Shown: positions 1 to 7,986 of the stretch, in pieces | How the letters are laid out: every line of letters starts with the position of its first letter | Position numbering within the stretch: position 1 is the first letter of the stretch | Source: Victivallales bacterium | Lineage (GTDB): Bacteria; Verrucomicrobiota; Lentisphaeria; Oligosphaerales; Lenti-02 | Length of the DNA: 14,806 bases | NCBI GenBank assembly: GCA_018648945.1 | Contig: JABGQJ010000117.1 | Location: 1-14,806 of the forward strand | Direction: 5' to 3' | Program-made: the position numbers and the translations under genes | The notes under the pieces: model-generated | Databases searched by the model: none | What the model saw: only the letters and a program-made list of their open reading frames with translations | Told to the model about the DNA's origin: nothing

Positions 1-920
1 GTGAAGATGGATCCCTCCAGGGCGTAGGTCGTCTTCCCGCTGACGCGATAGGCGATTGTGGAAAGCAGGCGGTTCTTGGAGAGCATGGCCCGGGAACCGG
101 TATTCATCAGCACGAAACAGCCGGTGCCATAGGTGCTCTTGATCGCGCCTGGGGTGAAGCAGCATTGCCCGATCAGGGCAGCCTGCTGGTCGCCGGCGAC
201 GCCGAGGATGGGAATCGGGCGGCCAAAGAGCTCGGGTACGGTCTGCCCGAAGTCGGCGGCGCAGTCCAGCACCTGGGGCAAGACTCCCGGCGGCACATGG
301 AAGATGCGCAGCAGCTCTTCGTCCCAGGATTCGTTCCTGATGTTGAAGAGGCTCGTGCGCGAGGCGTTGGTGACATCGGTGGCGTGGACCTGGTTGCCCG
401 TGAGGCGCGAGATCAGGAAGCTATCGATGGTCCCGAAGGCCAGTTTCCCGTCTTCTGCCAGCTTGCGGGCCCCCGCCACATGGTCCAGCAACCAGGCGAT
501 TTTCGTGGCGGAGAAATAGGGGTCGAGCAACAGGCCTGTTCGTTGTTGCACCTCCTCACCCAGGTTGTTTTCGGCAAGCCTCTTGCATGTGTCCGCCGTG
601 CGTCTGTCCTGCCAGACGATGGCGTTGTGGATGGGCTTGCCGCTCTCCCGCTCCCACAGCACCGTCGTTTCCCGTTGGTTGGTGATGCCGATGGCAGCGA
701 CTTGGCCGCCTTTGGCTTCCGCCTCGGCAAAGGCGCGTCTGGCCGTGCGGAGGGTGGTCGACCAGATGGCATTGGGATCGTGTTCCACCCAGCCATCCGC
801 AGGATAGAGCTGCGGGAACTCCTCCTGGGCAAGACTCACGATCCGCATGTCTGTATCGAAGACGATGGCGCGGCTACTGGTGGTGCCCTGGTCGATGGCC
901 AGAAGGTATTCGCGTCTCAT
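1..920 (-). CDS. glpK: Glycerol kinase (FGGY family), 3' end outside the window
   Basis: Phosphorylates glycerol with ATP to sn-glycerol 3-phosphate in the cytoplasm, feeding glycolysis or phospholipid synthesis. The 306 visible residues begin [18 protein letters not shown], the N-terminal FGGY phosphate-binding motif. Residues known to bind glycerol in the E. coli enzyme fall at nearly identical positions: R83 and E84 in ITNQRETT, Y135 in DPYFSATK, and D244 in GVAGDQQAA. The family is about 500 residues long, so roughly the last 190 (most of the second actin-like domain) lie beyond base 1. The ATG at 918-920 is preceded by GGAG five bases upstream. The reading frame is open to the window edge, so I derived it by reading the reverse complement. 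thrC lies 190 bases upstream on the same strand, too far and too unrelated to assume an operon. No glpF or glpD is visible. The other FGGY sugar kinases fit less well because the glycerol-specific residues are all present. Confidence 0.95.
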   Translation of the reverse strand, partial: MRREYLLAIDQGTTSSRAIVFDTDMRIVSLAQEEFPQLYPADGWVEHDPNAIWSTTLRTARRAFAEAEAKGGQVAAIGITNQRETTVLWERESGKPIHNAIVWQDRRTADTCKRLAENNLGEEVQQRTGLLLDPYFSATKIAWLLDHVAGARKLAEDGKLAFGTIDSFLISRLTGNQVHATDVTNASRTSLFNIRNESWDEELLRIFHVPPGVLPQVLDCAADFGQTVPELFGRPIPILGVAGDQQAALIGQCCFTPGAIKSTYGTGCFVLMNTGSRAMLSKNRLLSTIAYRVSGKTTYALEGSIF

Positions 921-1000
921 GGGGGCTCCGTCGGCGGGTGCGCTGGACAGGTTGCATGCCCGCACAGTAGCATGCCTGGGGGTACTTCGCGTGCCACCGA

Positions 1001-1052
1001 ATGGACGACATGGACCACATGGACAACATGGACGATGGACAGTATGGACTCT
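1001..1052. repeat. Minisatellite of ATGGACnnn units
   Basis: Six head-to-tail units each start ATGGAC: five are 9 bases long and the fourth is 7. Variable ends are GAC, CAC, AAC, G, AGT and TCT. It sits in the 190-base gap between the glpK start and the thrC stop. Read on the minus strand the units are nnnGTCCAT. From memory, similar GTCCAT arrays recur between genes in PVC-type and related genomes; that is recall, not a search. The rest of the 921-1110 gap shows only a short direct repeat of GCATGCC and must also hold any glpK promoter, which I could not pick out. Confidence 0.8.
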
Positions 1053-1110
1053 CCGAGCCGTCCGAGCAGGATCGGTTGCCGGAGGGCCGGTAGGCAGGGG
1101 GGCGAGACGG

Positions 1111-2511
1111 TCAGTCCGTCGTCGTGGCATCCAGTTGGTTGCGCATGAACTGCTGAATCGCGTCCTTGGTGGCGGGGAGGGTGGTGCACCGGGTCGGGAG
1201 GTCGGCCAGGGCGTCGAGGATGGGGTGGTGGGCCACGTCTTCGCCGACGGCCTCCCGGATGGTGTCCGGGAACTTGGCGGGGTGGGCCGTGGCCAGGCAG
1301 ACGGTGGGGGTCTCTGGATCGAGGAAGCGCTCGCCTACCGCGACACCGACCGCAGTGTGTGGGTCGAGCAGGTAGCCGTATTCGCGATAGTAGGTGGCGA
1401 TGGTGGCGAGGGTCTGTGCTTGGTTGCCGGCACCGGCGATGATGCGGGGCTCGTCACCCTCCAGGGCAATCTGGCCGGTCTGGGCAAACCCGCCCATCAG
1501 CTCGCGCATGCGGGTCGCGTCTTCATCGACCCGGTAGTAGAGGTAGCGCTCGAAGTTGCTGGCCACCTGGATGTCCATGGAGGGACTGCTGGTGGCGAAG
1601 ACTTCGCTGCGTGCGTAGACGCCGGTGTTGAAGAAGCGGGAGAGGATGTCGTTCTCGTTGGTGGCGAGGATGAGGCGCGAAATGGGTGCTCCCATGCGCA
1701 TGGCCACATAGCCCGCGAAGATGTCGCCGAAGTTGCCGGTGGGGACGCTGACCTGGATCCTGGCGCAGCCCGTGGATGCCCGCAGACGGAAAGCAGCATG
1801 GAAGTAGTAGACGACTTGGGCCAGCACCCGGGCCCAGTTCACCGAGTTCACGGCGCCGAGGGTGTAGTCACTCTTGAAGGAGAGGTCGTTGAAGACTTCC
1901 TTGAGCACTCGCTGCCCATCGTCGAAGGTGCCCTCGATGGCGATGTTGTGGACGTTGGCGTCCAGCACGGAGGTCATCTGGCGCTCTTGCAGGGGGCTCA
2001 CTTTACCGTCGGGATGCATGACGAAGATGTGGATGCCGTGGTGACCCCGCACGCCGGCAATGGCGGCGCTGCCGGTGTCGCCGCTGGTTGCGCCCAGGAT
2101 GTTCAGCTTCTGGCCGGTCTTCCCGAGGATGTGCTCGAAGAGATTGCCCAGGAATTGCAGGGCCACATCCTTGAAGGCCAGGGTCGGCCCGTGGAACAGC
2201 TCCATGATATGCACGGGCCCGGCTTCCACAAGCGGCGTTATCTCCGGGTGCCGGAAGGTGGCGTAGCTGCGTTGGGTCAGATCCGCGAGTTCCTCTTCGG
2301 TCAGCGACCCGCCCACGAACGGCAGCATGACTGCGGTAGCCAACGCCGGGTAGGGCAGGGCGGCGAGTCGGTCCAGTTCGTCTGAGAGGTCGGGAATCTC
2401 GCGCGGCAGCAGGAGGCCCCCGTCGGTGGCGAGTCCCATCAGAACTGCATCCTGGAAGGAGACAGGCTCGGTCTGCCCGCGGGTGCTGATGTAGACGGCA
2501 TCTTGTGGCAT
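1111..2511 (-). CDS. thrC: Threonine synthase
   Basis: Converts O-phospho-L-homoserine and water to L-threonine and phosphate, the last step of threonine synthesis, in the cytoplasm with pyridoxal phosphate (PLP). The 466-residue product begins [13 protein letters not shown], matching the Thr_synth_N domain that opens with substrate-positioning Y-S-TRG. The PLP Schiff-base lysine is K114 in [15 protein letters not shown]. The phosphate-binding loop is [10 protein letters not shown] at about 141-150, and a second conserved segment [14 protein letters not shown] follows near the middle. Length fits the longer class of ThrC (E. coli has 428). The frame stays open far upstream of this start, but the extra sequence is low-complexity translation of the intergenic repeat and has no family match; the ATG at 2509-2511 has AGGA eight bases before it and gives the expected N-terminus. 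It is divergent from the DUF3604 gene. Confidence 0.96.
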   Translation of the reverse strand: MPQDAVYISTRGQTEPVSFQDAVLMGLATDGGLLLPREIPDLSDELDRLAALPYPALATAVMLPFVGGSLTEEELADLTQRSYATFRHPEITPLVEAGPVHIMELFHGPTLAFKDVALQFLGNLFEHILGKTGQKLNILGATSGDTGSAAIAGVRGHHGIHIFVMHPDGKVSPLQERQMTSVLDANVHNIAIEGTFDDGQRVLKEVFNDLSFKSDYTLGAVNSVNWARVLAQVVYYFHAAFRLRASTGCARIQVSVPTGNFGDIFAGYVAMRMGAPISRLILATNENDILSRFFNTGVYARSEVFATSSPSMDIQVASNFERYLYYRVDEDATRMRELMGGFAQTGQIALEGDEPRIIAGAGNQAQTLATIATYYREYGYLLDPHTAVGVAVGERFLDPETPTVCLATAHPAKFPDTIREAVGEDVAHHPILDALADLPTRCTTLPATKDAIQQFMRNQLDATTTD

Positions 2512-2611
2512 GGTCGGAATCCTGGTGCGTTCGGGGGGAATGTCCTGCCGCCACGAAGGCGGAACGCGAACTATAGCGTGCCTCGACAGTTCGGCGCGGC
2601 GAGGGGGGTGG

Positions 2612-2790
2612 AATGGGGGAGAGGGAACGCCCAACATCGAACGCCCAACTCCCAATGGGGAGTGGAATGGGGGAATGGGAATGGGGGAAGCGGAACACAG
2701 GGCCTTCGGCATTCCCCCCCTTCGGCTCTGCTCAGGGCCTTCGGCATTCCAGTATTCCATCATTCCCCCATTCCCTTCCCCCATTCCCTC
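2612..2790. repeat. Long intergenic palindrome with internal direct repeats
   Basis: This fills most of the 360-base gap between thrC and the DUF3604 gene. The arms 2664-2689 and 2763-2787 are exact reverse complements over 25 base pairs except for one extra T (2676) in the left arm; they are built from GGAATGGGGGAA-type blocks, and a further partial copy lies at 2613-2626. The 73-base loop holds an 18-base direct repeat CAGGGCCTTCGGCATTCC at 2698-2715 and 2733-2750. Left of the arms, GAACGCCCAAC occurs twice (2625-2635, 2639-2649), followed by a small hairpin, ACTCCC (2648-2653) with GGGAGT (2658-2663). No protein is supported here: predicted translations are low-complexity. It is likely a dispersed genomic repeat that would fold into a strong hairpin in single-stranded DNA or RNA. 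Confidence 0.85.
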
Positions 2791-2799
2791 TCCTCCAAG

Positions 2800-2828
2800 T
2801 TGACCTCGTCTCGCCCATGGGGTAGCGT
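2800..2828 (+). promoter_or_regulatory. Possible promoter of the DUF3604 gene
   Basis: TTGACC (2800-2805) matches five of six bases of the sigma-70 -35 box. A 17-base spacer leads to TAGCGT (2823-2828), a poor -10 box with three of six matches. Transcription would start near 2835, leaving a short leader before the ATG at 2872. It lies directly downstream of the palindrome. The weak -10 makes this tentative. Confidence 0.25.
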
Positions 2829-2871
2829 GGTAGATGGGACGGCATCCACCACACTTTGGAGACCACGACCG

Positions 2872-4482
2872 ATGAATGTCTACTGGGGCGACACCCACCA
2901 CAATACCTACCAGCACTGCAAGCAAGACCCGCCTCTGGACGAAGTCCTGGACTTTGCCCGGACGCACCTGGACTTCTACACGGGGGCCTACTACACGGCC
3001 GTCTTCACCCAATATGGGCTCAAGGACGAGGCGGCGGTGGGGGCCGCGACCGGTCCGGCCATCGGGCATGCCTACGAGGCGAGCGGCTCGGGCGGGGACT
3101 GGCAGGGCGTGCGCATCGAGTGGCTCAAGCCTGCGCGGGAACTGACTCGTGAGTGGGCGGAGTTCGTCGAGATTCTGCGCCTTCAGCACACTCCCGGCGA
3201 GTTCGTGACCTTCCCCGGCTACGAGTGGCAAGGCGATGCCACCTGGGGCGACCACAACGTCATCTTCCCCCAGGAGGGAACGGATATCTTCACTCCGACC
3301 TCGCTGCCGGAGCTCTATGGATTCGTGCGTGAGCATGGGGCGCTGGCCATTCCCCACCACACGGCCTACTTGCCTGGCATGCGGGCACCCCGTTGGCGCA
3401 TGTGCGACACGGACCTCTCGCCATTCAGCGAAATCCTCTCGGTCCATGGTTGCTCAGAGACCGACGAAGGCGACCCCGGCATGTACGGCAATCCCCACAT
3501 GGGGCCGAGCACGACCGCTGGGACCTACCAGGCTGCCCTCAAGAGGGGGCTGCATCTGGGAGCCATCTGCTCCACCGACAACTGGACCAATATGCCGGGC
3601 CATTGGGGCCATGGCCTGATGGGTTGCATCGCCCCCGATCTCACCCGCGAAAGCCTCTGGGAGGCCTTCAAGGCGCGGCGGGTCTACGGCGTCAGCGGCG
3701 ACCGGATCGACCTGCGCTTCACGTGCAACGAATCGCCCATGGGCAGCACCATCGCCGCGACCCCCAAGCGTCGCCTGGCAGTTGCCGTGACGGCTCTCGA
3801 TGCCATCGACCGGATCGAGATCCTGCGCAACGAAGAGGTGATCCACACGCACTGCCATCAAGGCACGTGGTGCCCACCCGCAGGTGGGGCCCCAGCGCGG
3901 ATGAAGCTGCGCCTGGAGGCCGGTTGGGGACCGTTGGTTGGCGAACTCCCCTGGCCGGACATGGCGTGGGATCTCGACCTGCGCCTCTCCTCGGGCCAGT
4001 TCCTGGATTGGAGCCCTTGTTGGCGGACCCGTGGTCAGGGCGTGCCGGTGCTCTCCGGCGACACGGCGCAGCTTTCCTTCAAGGCGGAGCAAGTGGTTGG
4101 GGCCAAGCCCAACCAGAACGGGGTGATTCTGGAGCTGCTGGCGGACCCGGCCGCCGAGCTGACGATCACCGGCAATGGCAAGACCGAGACCGGCCCGTTG
4201 GCTGAATTCATGGCCGCCGGGCGCTTGGTCTGGTACCCCGAGGAAACGCACGAGCGGGTGAAGCAGCTCACCGGCGTGGTGGCCGGGCCGACCGACCGGA
4301 AGGACATGTACTACCACATGTCTCCCAAACTCAAGATCCACCGCGCCATCCCCGAAGCCGGCACCACCGCCCAGGTCGAGATCGAGGACGATGCCCCCGT
4401 CGGCGACGGCCTCTGGTACCGCGTCCGAGTGACCCAACGCAACGGCCAACGCGCCTGGTCCAGCCCCATTTGGGTGGGGTAG
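2872..4482 (+). CDS. DUF3604 / PHP-superfamily predicted metallohydrolase
   Basis: A 536-residue protein of the DUF3604 type, related to PHP metal-dependent phosphoesterases. The N-terminus YWGDTHHNTYQH (residues 4-15) is the first metal-binding motif, here GDTHHNT where PHP proteins usually have GDLHNHT. Further family landmarks follow in order: FPGYEWQG with E118, GDHNVIF with H128, IPHHTAY with H162 and H163, and CSTDNW with D236. The segment ARRVYGVSGDRIDL with a following MGS (about 268-292) is typical of DUF3604, after which a beta-rich C-terminal part begins. There is no signal peptide, so it is probably cytoplasmic. The ATG at 2872 is chosen because GGAG lies ten bases before it and the protein then starts just ahead of the metal motif; the upstream extension is repeat sequence. 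The natural substrate of the family is not established. A phosphoester or other small-molecule ester is possible. It is followed by a stem-loop and an unknown gene. Confidence 0.85.
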   Translation: MNVYWGDTHHNTYQHCKQDPPLDEVLDFARTHLDFYTGAYYTAVFTQYGLKDEAAVGAATGPAIGHAYEASGSGGDWQGVRIEWLKPARELTREWAEFVEILRLQHTPGEFVTFPGYEWQGDATWGDHNVIFPQEGTDIFTPTSLPELYGFVREHGALAIPHHTAYLPGMRAPRWRMCDTDLSPFSEILSVHGCSETDEGDPGMYGNPHMGPSTTAGTYQAALKRGLHLGAICSTDNWTNMPGHWGHGLMGCIAPDLTRESLWEAFKARRVYGVSGDRIDLRFTCNESPMGSTIAATPKRRLAVAVTALDAIDRIEILRNEEVIHTHCHQGTWCPPAGGAPARMKLRLEAGWGPLVGELPWPDMAWDLDLRLSSGQFLDWSPCWRTRGQGVPVLSGDTAQLSFKAEQVVGAKPNQNGVILELLADPAAELTITGNGKTETGPLAEFMAAGRLVWYPEETHERVKQLTGVVAGPTDRKDMYYHMSPKLKIHRAIPEAGTTAQVEIEDDAPVGDGLWYRVRVTQRNGQRAWSSPIWVG

Positions 4483-4509
4483 AGGGGCGGCCCTTGACGC
4501 GATCTGACT

Positions 4510-4582
4510 CGCCCGATGTCTGCCTTCCCTGTCCTGCCTGCCTCGTCGCCAGAGGAGCGACCGGGCGGCAGACTGACGGGCG
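4510..4582 (+). other. Nested stem-loop upstream of the 315-aa gene
   Basis: The gap between two plus-strand genes contains a two-part stem: CGCCCG (4510-4515) pairs with CGGGCG (4577-4582), and GTCTGCC (4518-4524) pairs with GGCAGAC (4567-4573), separated by a 2/3-base internal loop. A smaller hairpin GTCGC (4545-4549) with GCGAC (4557-4561) sits inside. Thirteen outer pairs are perfect. No T-run follows, so a classical rho-independent terminator is unlikely; it could be a structured 5' leader (46 bases before the start codon), a processing site between two genes of one transcript, or a palindromic repeat. I do not recognise a known riboswitch. Confidence 0.6.
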
Positions 4583-4628
4583 TCGTGAGTTGCTTTGTCA
4601 TTTCCCCCACAATACGGAGAATCCGGCA

Positions 4629-5576
4629 ATGATCGATTCTGGCTACCTCGCCAAGGGACTGAACGCGATGGCCCGCGCCCATCTCGTGAGCCCAATGTCC
4701 GGGCATCTCGGCGCTGCCGTGGTGGCTGGCAGTTTCATCTCGGAGCAACATCCAGATCTCGATGATGCGGTCTGCGGGGGGATCGAAGGGGAACTGGAGC
4801 GGATTGTCCAGGGCGGTTCGGTGTTCGGTCCAAGGGAGGGCGCGACGCTCAGCGCCCCAGAGATGTTCGAACCGTTCGCCACGGAATCGCTCGATGGCTC
4901 CCGGATCGATGGTATTGCAGAGGCCTTGGCCGGCAACATCAACCGAACCCGACAGTCGGGGCACAATGTGATCTTCGCCTCGATCGCGATCCGCGCGTTA
5001 AGGAGCCATCCAGAGTTGGCCATCCCTGCCGTGATCGATGGCATCCGCGCCCTGGTGGCCAGCTTCGATGGGGGCTCGCCCGGCAGCGGCTACTACGGCA
5101 AGGAGAAGGGGCGGATCGCCGGGCGGGACATCCTTCTACCCGATGACGACGCCCTGCCACCGTTCCCCGACCTGGCGACGATGGCGAACACCGTGATCGA
5201 TGACCTGATCCAGCATGCGGCGAAGAACCGGTCCGGCTTCGGGGGGCTCTGGCATGTCATCAACCATGCGGCTGGGCTCGCCGAGCTGGCACGATATGGG
5301 TACCCCGAACTGGCCGCCATGGGATTGGCTGCACAGCGCCAGCACGTGCGGCTGTGGCGGACTGTGCCGGATGCGGCCGGTGAGCTTGGGCCCGAGACCC
5401 CGACCGAGCACGATCCTCTCACGGCGGCGTTCTGGCAGTCCGACCAGATCCGCCGCGAACGCGCCCACCTTACCCATCGCATCAAGACGATGTACGGATT
5501 CGACGCCTTGGTTTCCTTGGTTGAGGACAAGGTCAAGCGCAGCCGAGGCCGTGATCGGCTGCGGTACTTGATGTAG
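4629..5576 (+). CDS. Conserved-looking hypothetical protein, soluble, histidine-rich
   Basis: A 315-residue protein that I do not recognise. The ATG at 4629 has GGAG nine bases before it (4616-4619); the longer open frame upstream reads through the stem-loop and is not protein-like. There is no signal peptide or membrane segment, and the sequence looks mainly alpha-helical. Ordered, motif-like stretches suggest a real enzyme or binding protein: MSGHLGAAVVAG (23-34) with H26, SGHNVIFASIAIRAL (110-124) with H112, GSGYYGKEKGRI (152-163), and WHVINHAAGLAEL (208-220) in which H209 and H213 form an HxxxH pair on one helix face. The C-terminus is basic (KVKRSRGRDRLR). The HxxxH pair and other histidines could bind metal, but that is a guess. 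Codon use looks like that of its neighbours. It follows the DUF3604 gene on the same strand and converges with the secreted-protein gene. Confidence 0.85.
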   Translation: MIDSGYLAKGLNAMARAHLVSPMSGHLGAAVVAGSFISEQHPDLDDAVCGGIEGELERIVQGGSVFGPREGATLSAPEMFEPFATESLDGSRIDGIAEALAGNINRTRQSGHNVIFASIAIRALRSHPELAIPAVIDGIRALVASFDGGSPGSGYYGKEKGRIAGRDILLPDDDALPPFPDLATMANTVIDDLIQHAAKNRSGFGGLWHVINHAAGLAELARYGYPELAAMGLAAQRQHVRLWRTVPDAAGELGPETPTEHDPLTAAFWQSDQIRRERAHLTHRIKTMYGFDALVSLVEDKVKRSRGRDRLRYLM

Positions 5577-5590
5577 CGGCCGCAGGCCGC
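5576..5590. terminator. GC-rich hairpin between convergent genes
   Basis: GCGGCC (5576-5581) and GGCCGC (5585-5590) form a perfect six-pair stem with a three-base GCA loop, overlapping the last base of the 315-aa gene's stop codon. It lies in the 52-base gap between two convergent genes, where a shared terminator is expected. No T-tract follows on either strand, so termination is only inferred. Confidence 0.4.
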
Positions 5591-5628
5591 ATGAATGCCG
5601 TAGCCGACCGACTGTTGACACGTCTTGC

Positions 5629-7950
5629 CTACGGCTGGTATGCGGGGTCGGTGGTGATGAGGATCTGGTCGATCTTGGACCCGTCTTCGCGGCAACTGAG
5701 GTCGAAGCGGTACTCGCCCTTGGGCAGCTGGAGCGGCGTGGGGCCGGGGTCGCGGTTGAGGCCGAGAGGGGTCCATTCCCACTCGTCGTGGGTGCCGATA
5801 TGCCAGTCGGCGCGGCGGATGGGTTCGGAGGTGGGGGAGGCGATGGTGACGAAGAAGGAATCGTCGTCTTGGGTGGCGGCCAGCACTCGTCCCCAGAGGT
5901 AGTAGGTCCCGGTTTGGGTGATACTGAGCTTGCAGGTCAGCCGAGCATTCTTGCGGCCGCCCCGTTCACCGGGTCTGCCGGGGGTCCAGACGAACTGGCC
6001 GCCAAAGGCGTCGTTGTCCTTGTCCACGCGCATGCCGCCGCTGTTCACGCCGGCCTCGGCCTCCCATAGCGTGTTGCCTTTGGCAGCGACGGTGATGGGT
6101 TTGGCTCCAGACAGTTTCTCGCGCCGTTGGCGGACGCCGGGGAGGGCGGCGAGCAGCTTGCGTCCATGGTCCTCGCCGTTGATGGCCAGGATGTACTTGT
6201 GCGGGTCTGGTTCCACCGCCATGCAGCCGGCGTAGGGGGCGGCAGTGCTCAGGGCGAGCGGACCATCGGCGCCAACCACGCGTATGGTGACAGTGGTTTC
6301 GTCCTGGGTCGCTTCGGCCACGCTGGCGGTGAAGGCGGCGCGCCAGGTGGCGTAGGCGGCATCGCCGAGCTCGTCGCCGACGCGGAGCCAGAAGGCGGCG
6401 CCCGACTTGGCTTCGGTGCCGCCGAGACCCCAGAAGCTGTGGTGCCCGACCGTGATCCGGGCGGCCCCGTGGGAATTGCCGTCGTAGACCAGGGCCACTG
6501 GCGAGCGACTGCCGTCCATCCCTCGGGTCCAGGGCACGCGGATACCGGCGACGGCTTGCCCTTGGCGCAGGAACACGGCTTCGTTTGGTTTGAGCACGCG
6601 GAGCAGTGATTCGCCTTCGATAAGCTGGATGATGTCCTCGCCGACCCGGATTTCGTCCAGGGCCACGGGGAAGACAAAGTGGGACTCCAGCGACGCGGGT
6701 GCCGGCGGATAGTCGTGGTCGCGATAGACGACCATGCCGAGGGCATCCACCCGCCGTTGGGTTGCCGCCCAGAAGGGCTTGAGGTGAAGGGTCTTCTCAT
6801 GCCCGCCACCCGCCGGAATGCGCTTCTTGCCGTAGGGATCGCGCCGCGCGTCGGGGATGAAGTAGCCGCGAATGGCCTGGCGGTCTTCGCTGGCGAAGTC
6901 GATGCTGAGGGGCAGGTCCATGGAGCCGTAGTTGGTCCCGGCAGCACTGAGGGCGATGCCCTTGGTCACATAGTTGGTGCGCACGTCCAGCGGGCTCGAC
7001 CCGTAGCGCTGTTCCACGAGCCGCGGATAGACGGTCTCGCACAGCGTCTGGAACCGGGCGTCGGGCCGATGGCCGGTGAGCAGCGCGACCAAGGGGAGGG
7101 ACGTGCGCGGGGTGTCCTCGGGCAGCCAGCCAGCCATCCGCACATAGTTGTCGAGCAGGCCCGTGCCGCGCAGGTAGTTGTAGTCGCGCGAGCGCGCCCC
7201 GCTGAGCTTGGCAGCGGGCGCGTACCAGTTGGCCGCGAGGTCGGTCCAGAAGAGGTCGAGAAGCACCTTGGCTTGTTGCCTCGCCTCGGTGTCCTCGGCG
7301 AACTCGTGGATGATCATCAGGCACTCGATATCCACCCCGTAGTAGGTGGGGCTGTCGTACTCGTGGATGCCGCACTCAAAGGTGTAGTTGCAGATCTCGT
7401 TCAGCCGGGCCTTGCCTTCCTTGAGGACATCGTCGCGACCCAGGATCTCGCCGAGCAGAATCAGATTCTCGGCGTTCATCAGGGCAATGTTGGTGTAACT
7501 CTCGGGGACGCGATGGCGCATGCAGCCCTCGATGGCGTATTCGAAGATCTCGGTGAGCGTTTCCTTGGCCTTGGGCGTGAGCTTGTCCCAGTGGCGCAGG
7601 CGCAGAAGGGCACCGTATTGCATGCAGAACTCGACCGCGTTGTAGTCCAGCACCGCGCCGTCTTCCCAGTCCCAGCGCAGGTTGCCGTAGCCTCGGCTGG
7701 CCTTGTCCCGGTCCTGCATGCGGGCCCCGGTGTCCAGGGCGAACTCGATGCCCTCCGGGTTCACGCCGGCTTCGGCGAAGACAAAGGCACAGGTGAAGAG
7801 GGCGCGCGAAGACAGATTCTTTGGGAGCGACCGGTAGCTCTTGATGCGCTGCTCGCAGCGCTTCACTTCCTCGGCTAGTTGCGGGTTTTCTTGAGCGACG
7901 GTCGCACCAGCTGCAAGAAGGAAGGTGAGGGAGAGGAGGAATCGCTTCAT
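5629..7950 (-). CDS. Secreted alpha/alpha-toroid-like protein with C-terminal carbohydrate-binding-like domain
   Basis: A 773-residue exported protein. The start MKRFLLSLTFLLAAGATVAQ is a Sec signal peptide with a likely cut after ATVA (residue 19). Residues about 25-300 are helical with repeated Trp/Tyr-rich segments (RWDWEDGAVLDYNAVEF, SYTNIALMNAENLILLGE, YDSPTYYGVDIECL, DYNYLRGTGLLDNYV), a pattern like the alpha/alpha toroid of polysaccharide lyases and some glycoside hydrolases. Residues about 340-620 look like beta-sandwich. From about 627 (LWEAEAGVNSGGM) to the end, with TGTYYLWGRV, DDDSFF and LPKGEYRFDLSCREDG, it resembles CBM35/GH115-C-like modules. No catalytic family can be assigned; conserved H, Y, D and N in the toroid are candidate active-site residues. 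The start has CGGAG eight bases upstream. It is divergent from the GH38 gene, which supports a role in glycan use. A structural or binding role without catalysis is the alternative. Confidence 0.85.
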   Translation of the reverse strand: MKRFLLSLTFLLAAGATVAQENPQLAEEVKRCEQRIKSYRSLPKNLSSRALFTCAFVFAEAGVNPEGIEFALDTGARMQDRDKASRGYGNLRWDWEDGAVLDYNAVEFCMQYGALLRLRHWDKLTPKAKETLTEIFEYAIEGCMRHRVPESYTNIALMNAENLILLGEILGRDDVLKEGKARLNEICNYTFECGIHEYDSPTYYGVDIECLMIIHEFAEDTEARQQAKVLLDLFWTDLAANWYAPAAKLSGARSRDYNYLRGTGLLDNYVRMAGWLPEDTPRTSLPLVALLTGHRPDARFQTLCETVYPRLVEQRYGSSPLDVRTNYVTKGIALSAAGTNYGSMDLPLSIDFASEDRQAIRGYFIPDARRDPYGKKRIPAGGGHEKTLHLKPFWAATQRRVDALGMVVYRDHDYPPAPASLESHFVFPVALDEIRVGEDIIQLIEGESLLRVLKPNEAVFLRQGQAVAGIRVPWTRGMDGSRSPVALVYDGNSHGAARITVGHHSFWGLGGTEAKSGAAFWLRVGDELGDAAYATWRAAFTASVAEATQDETTVTIRVVGADGPLALSTAAPYAGCMAVEPDPHKYILAINGEDHGRKLLAALPGVRQRREKLSGAKPITVAAKGNTLWEAEAGVNSGGMRVDKDNDAFGGQFVWTPGRPGERGGRKNARLTCKLSITQTGTYYLWGRVLAATQDDDSFFVTIASPTSEPIRRADWHIGTHDEWEWTPLGLNRDPGPTPLQLPKGEYRFDLSCREDGSKIDQILITTDPAYQP

Positions 7951-7986
7951 GGTGTGTGCTCCGAGGGGAAGTGTGTGGAATGCCGC

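Noticed and set aside
847..2385. 512-residue plus-strand open frame opposite glpK and thrC
   Set aside because: It is antisense to two clear enzymes, Gly/Val/His/Asp-rich as expected from the complement of GC-rich codons, and has no domain-like sequence.
2503..2871. N-terminal extension of the DUF3604 protein and short proteins in the palindrome
   Set aside because: All translate the repeat; ribosome site and family alignment place the start at 2872.
2512..3447. Long N-terminal extension of thrC giving a 778-residue frame
   Set aside because: The extra part overlaps the divergent DUF3604 gene and translates the palindromic repeat into low-complexity sequence; the standard ThrC N-terminus with its own ribosome site begins at 2511.
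3454..4695. 413-residue minus-strand frame opposite the DUF3604 gene
   Set aside because: Shadow of a gene with clear metal motifs; no ribosome site and a composition typical of antisense frames.
6679..7878. 399-residue plus-strand frame opposite the secreted protein
   Set aside because: The minus strand has a signal peptide, ordered domains and a good ribosome site; the plus frame is Gly/Val/Ala-rich shadow sequence.
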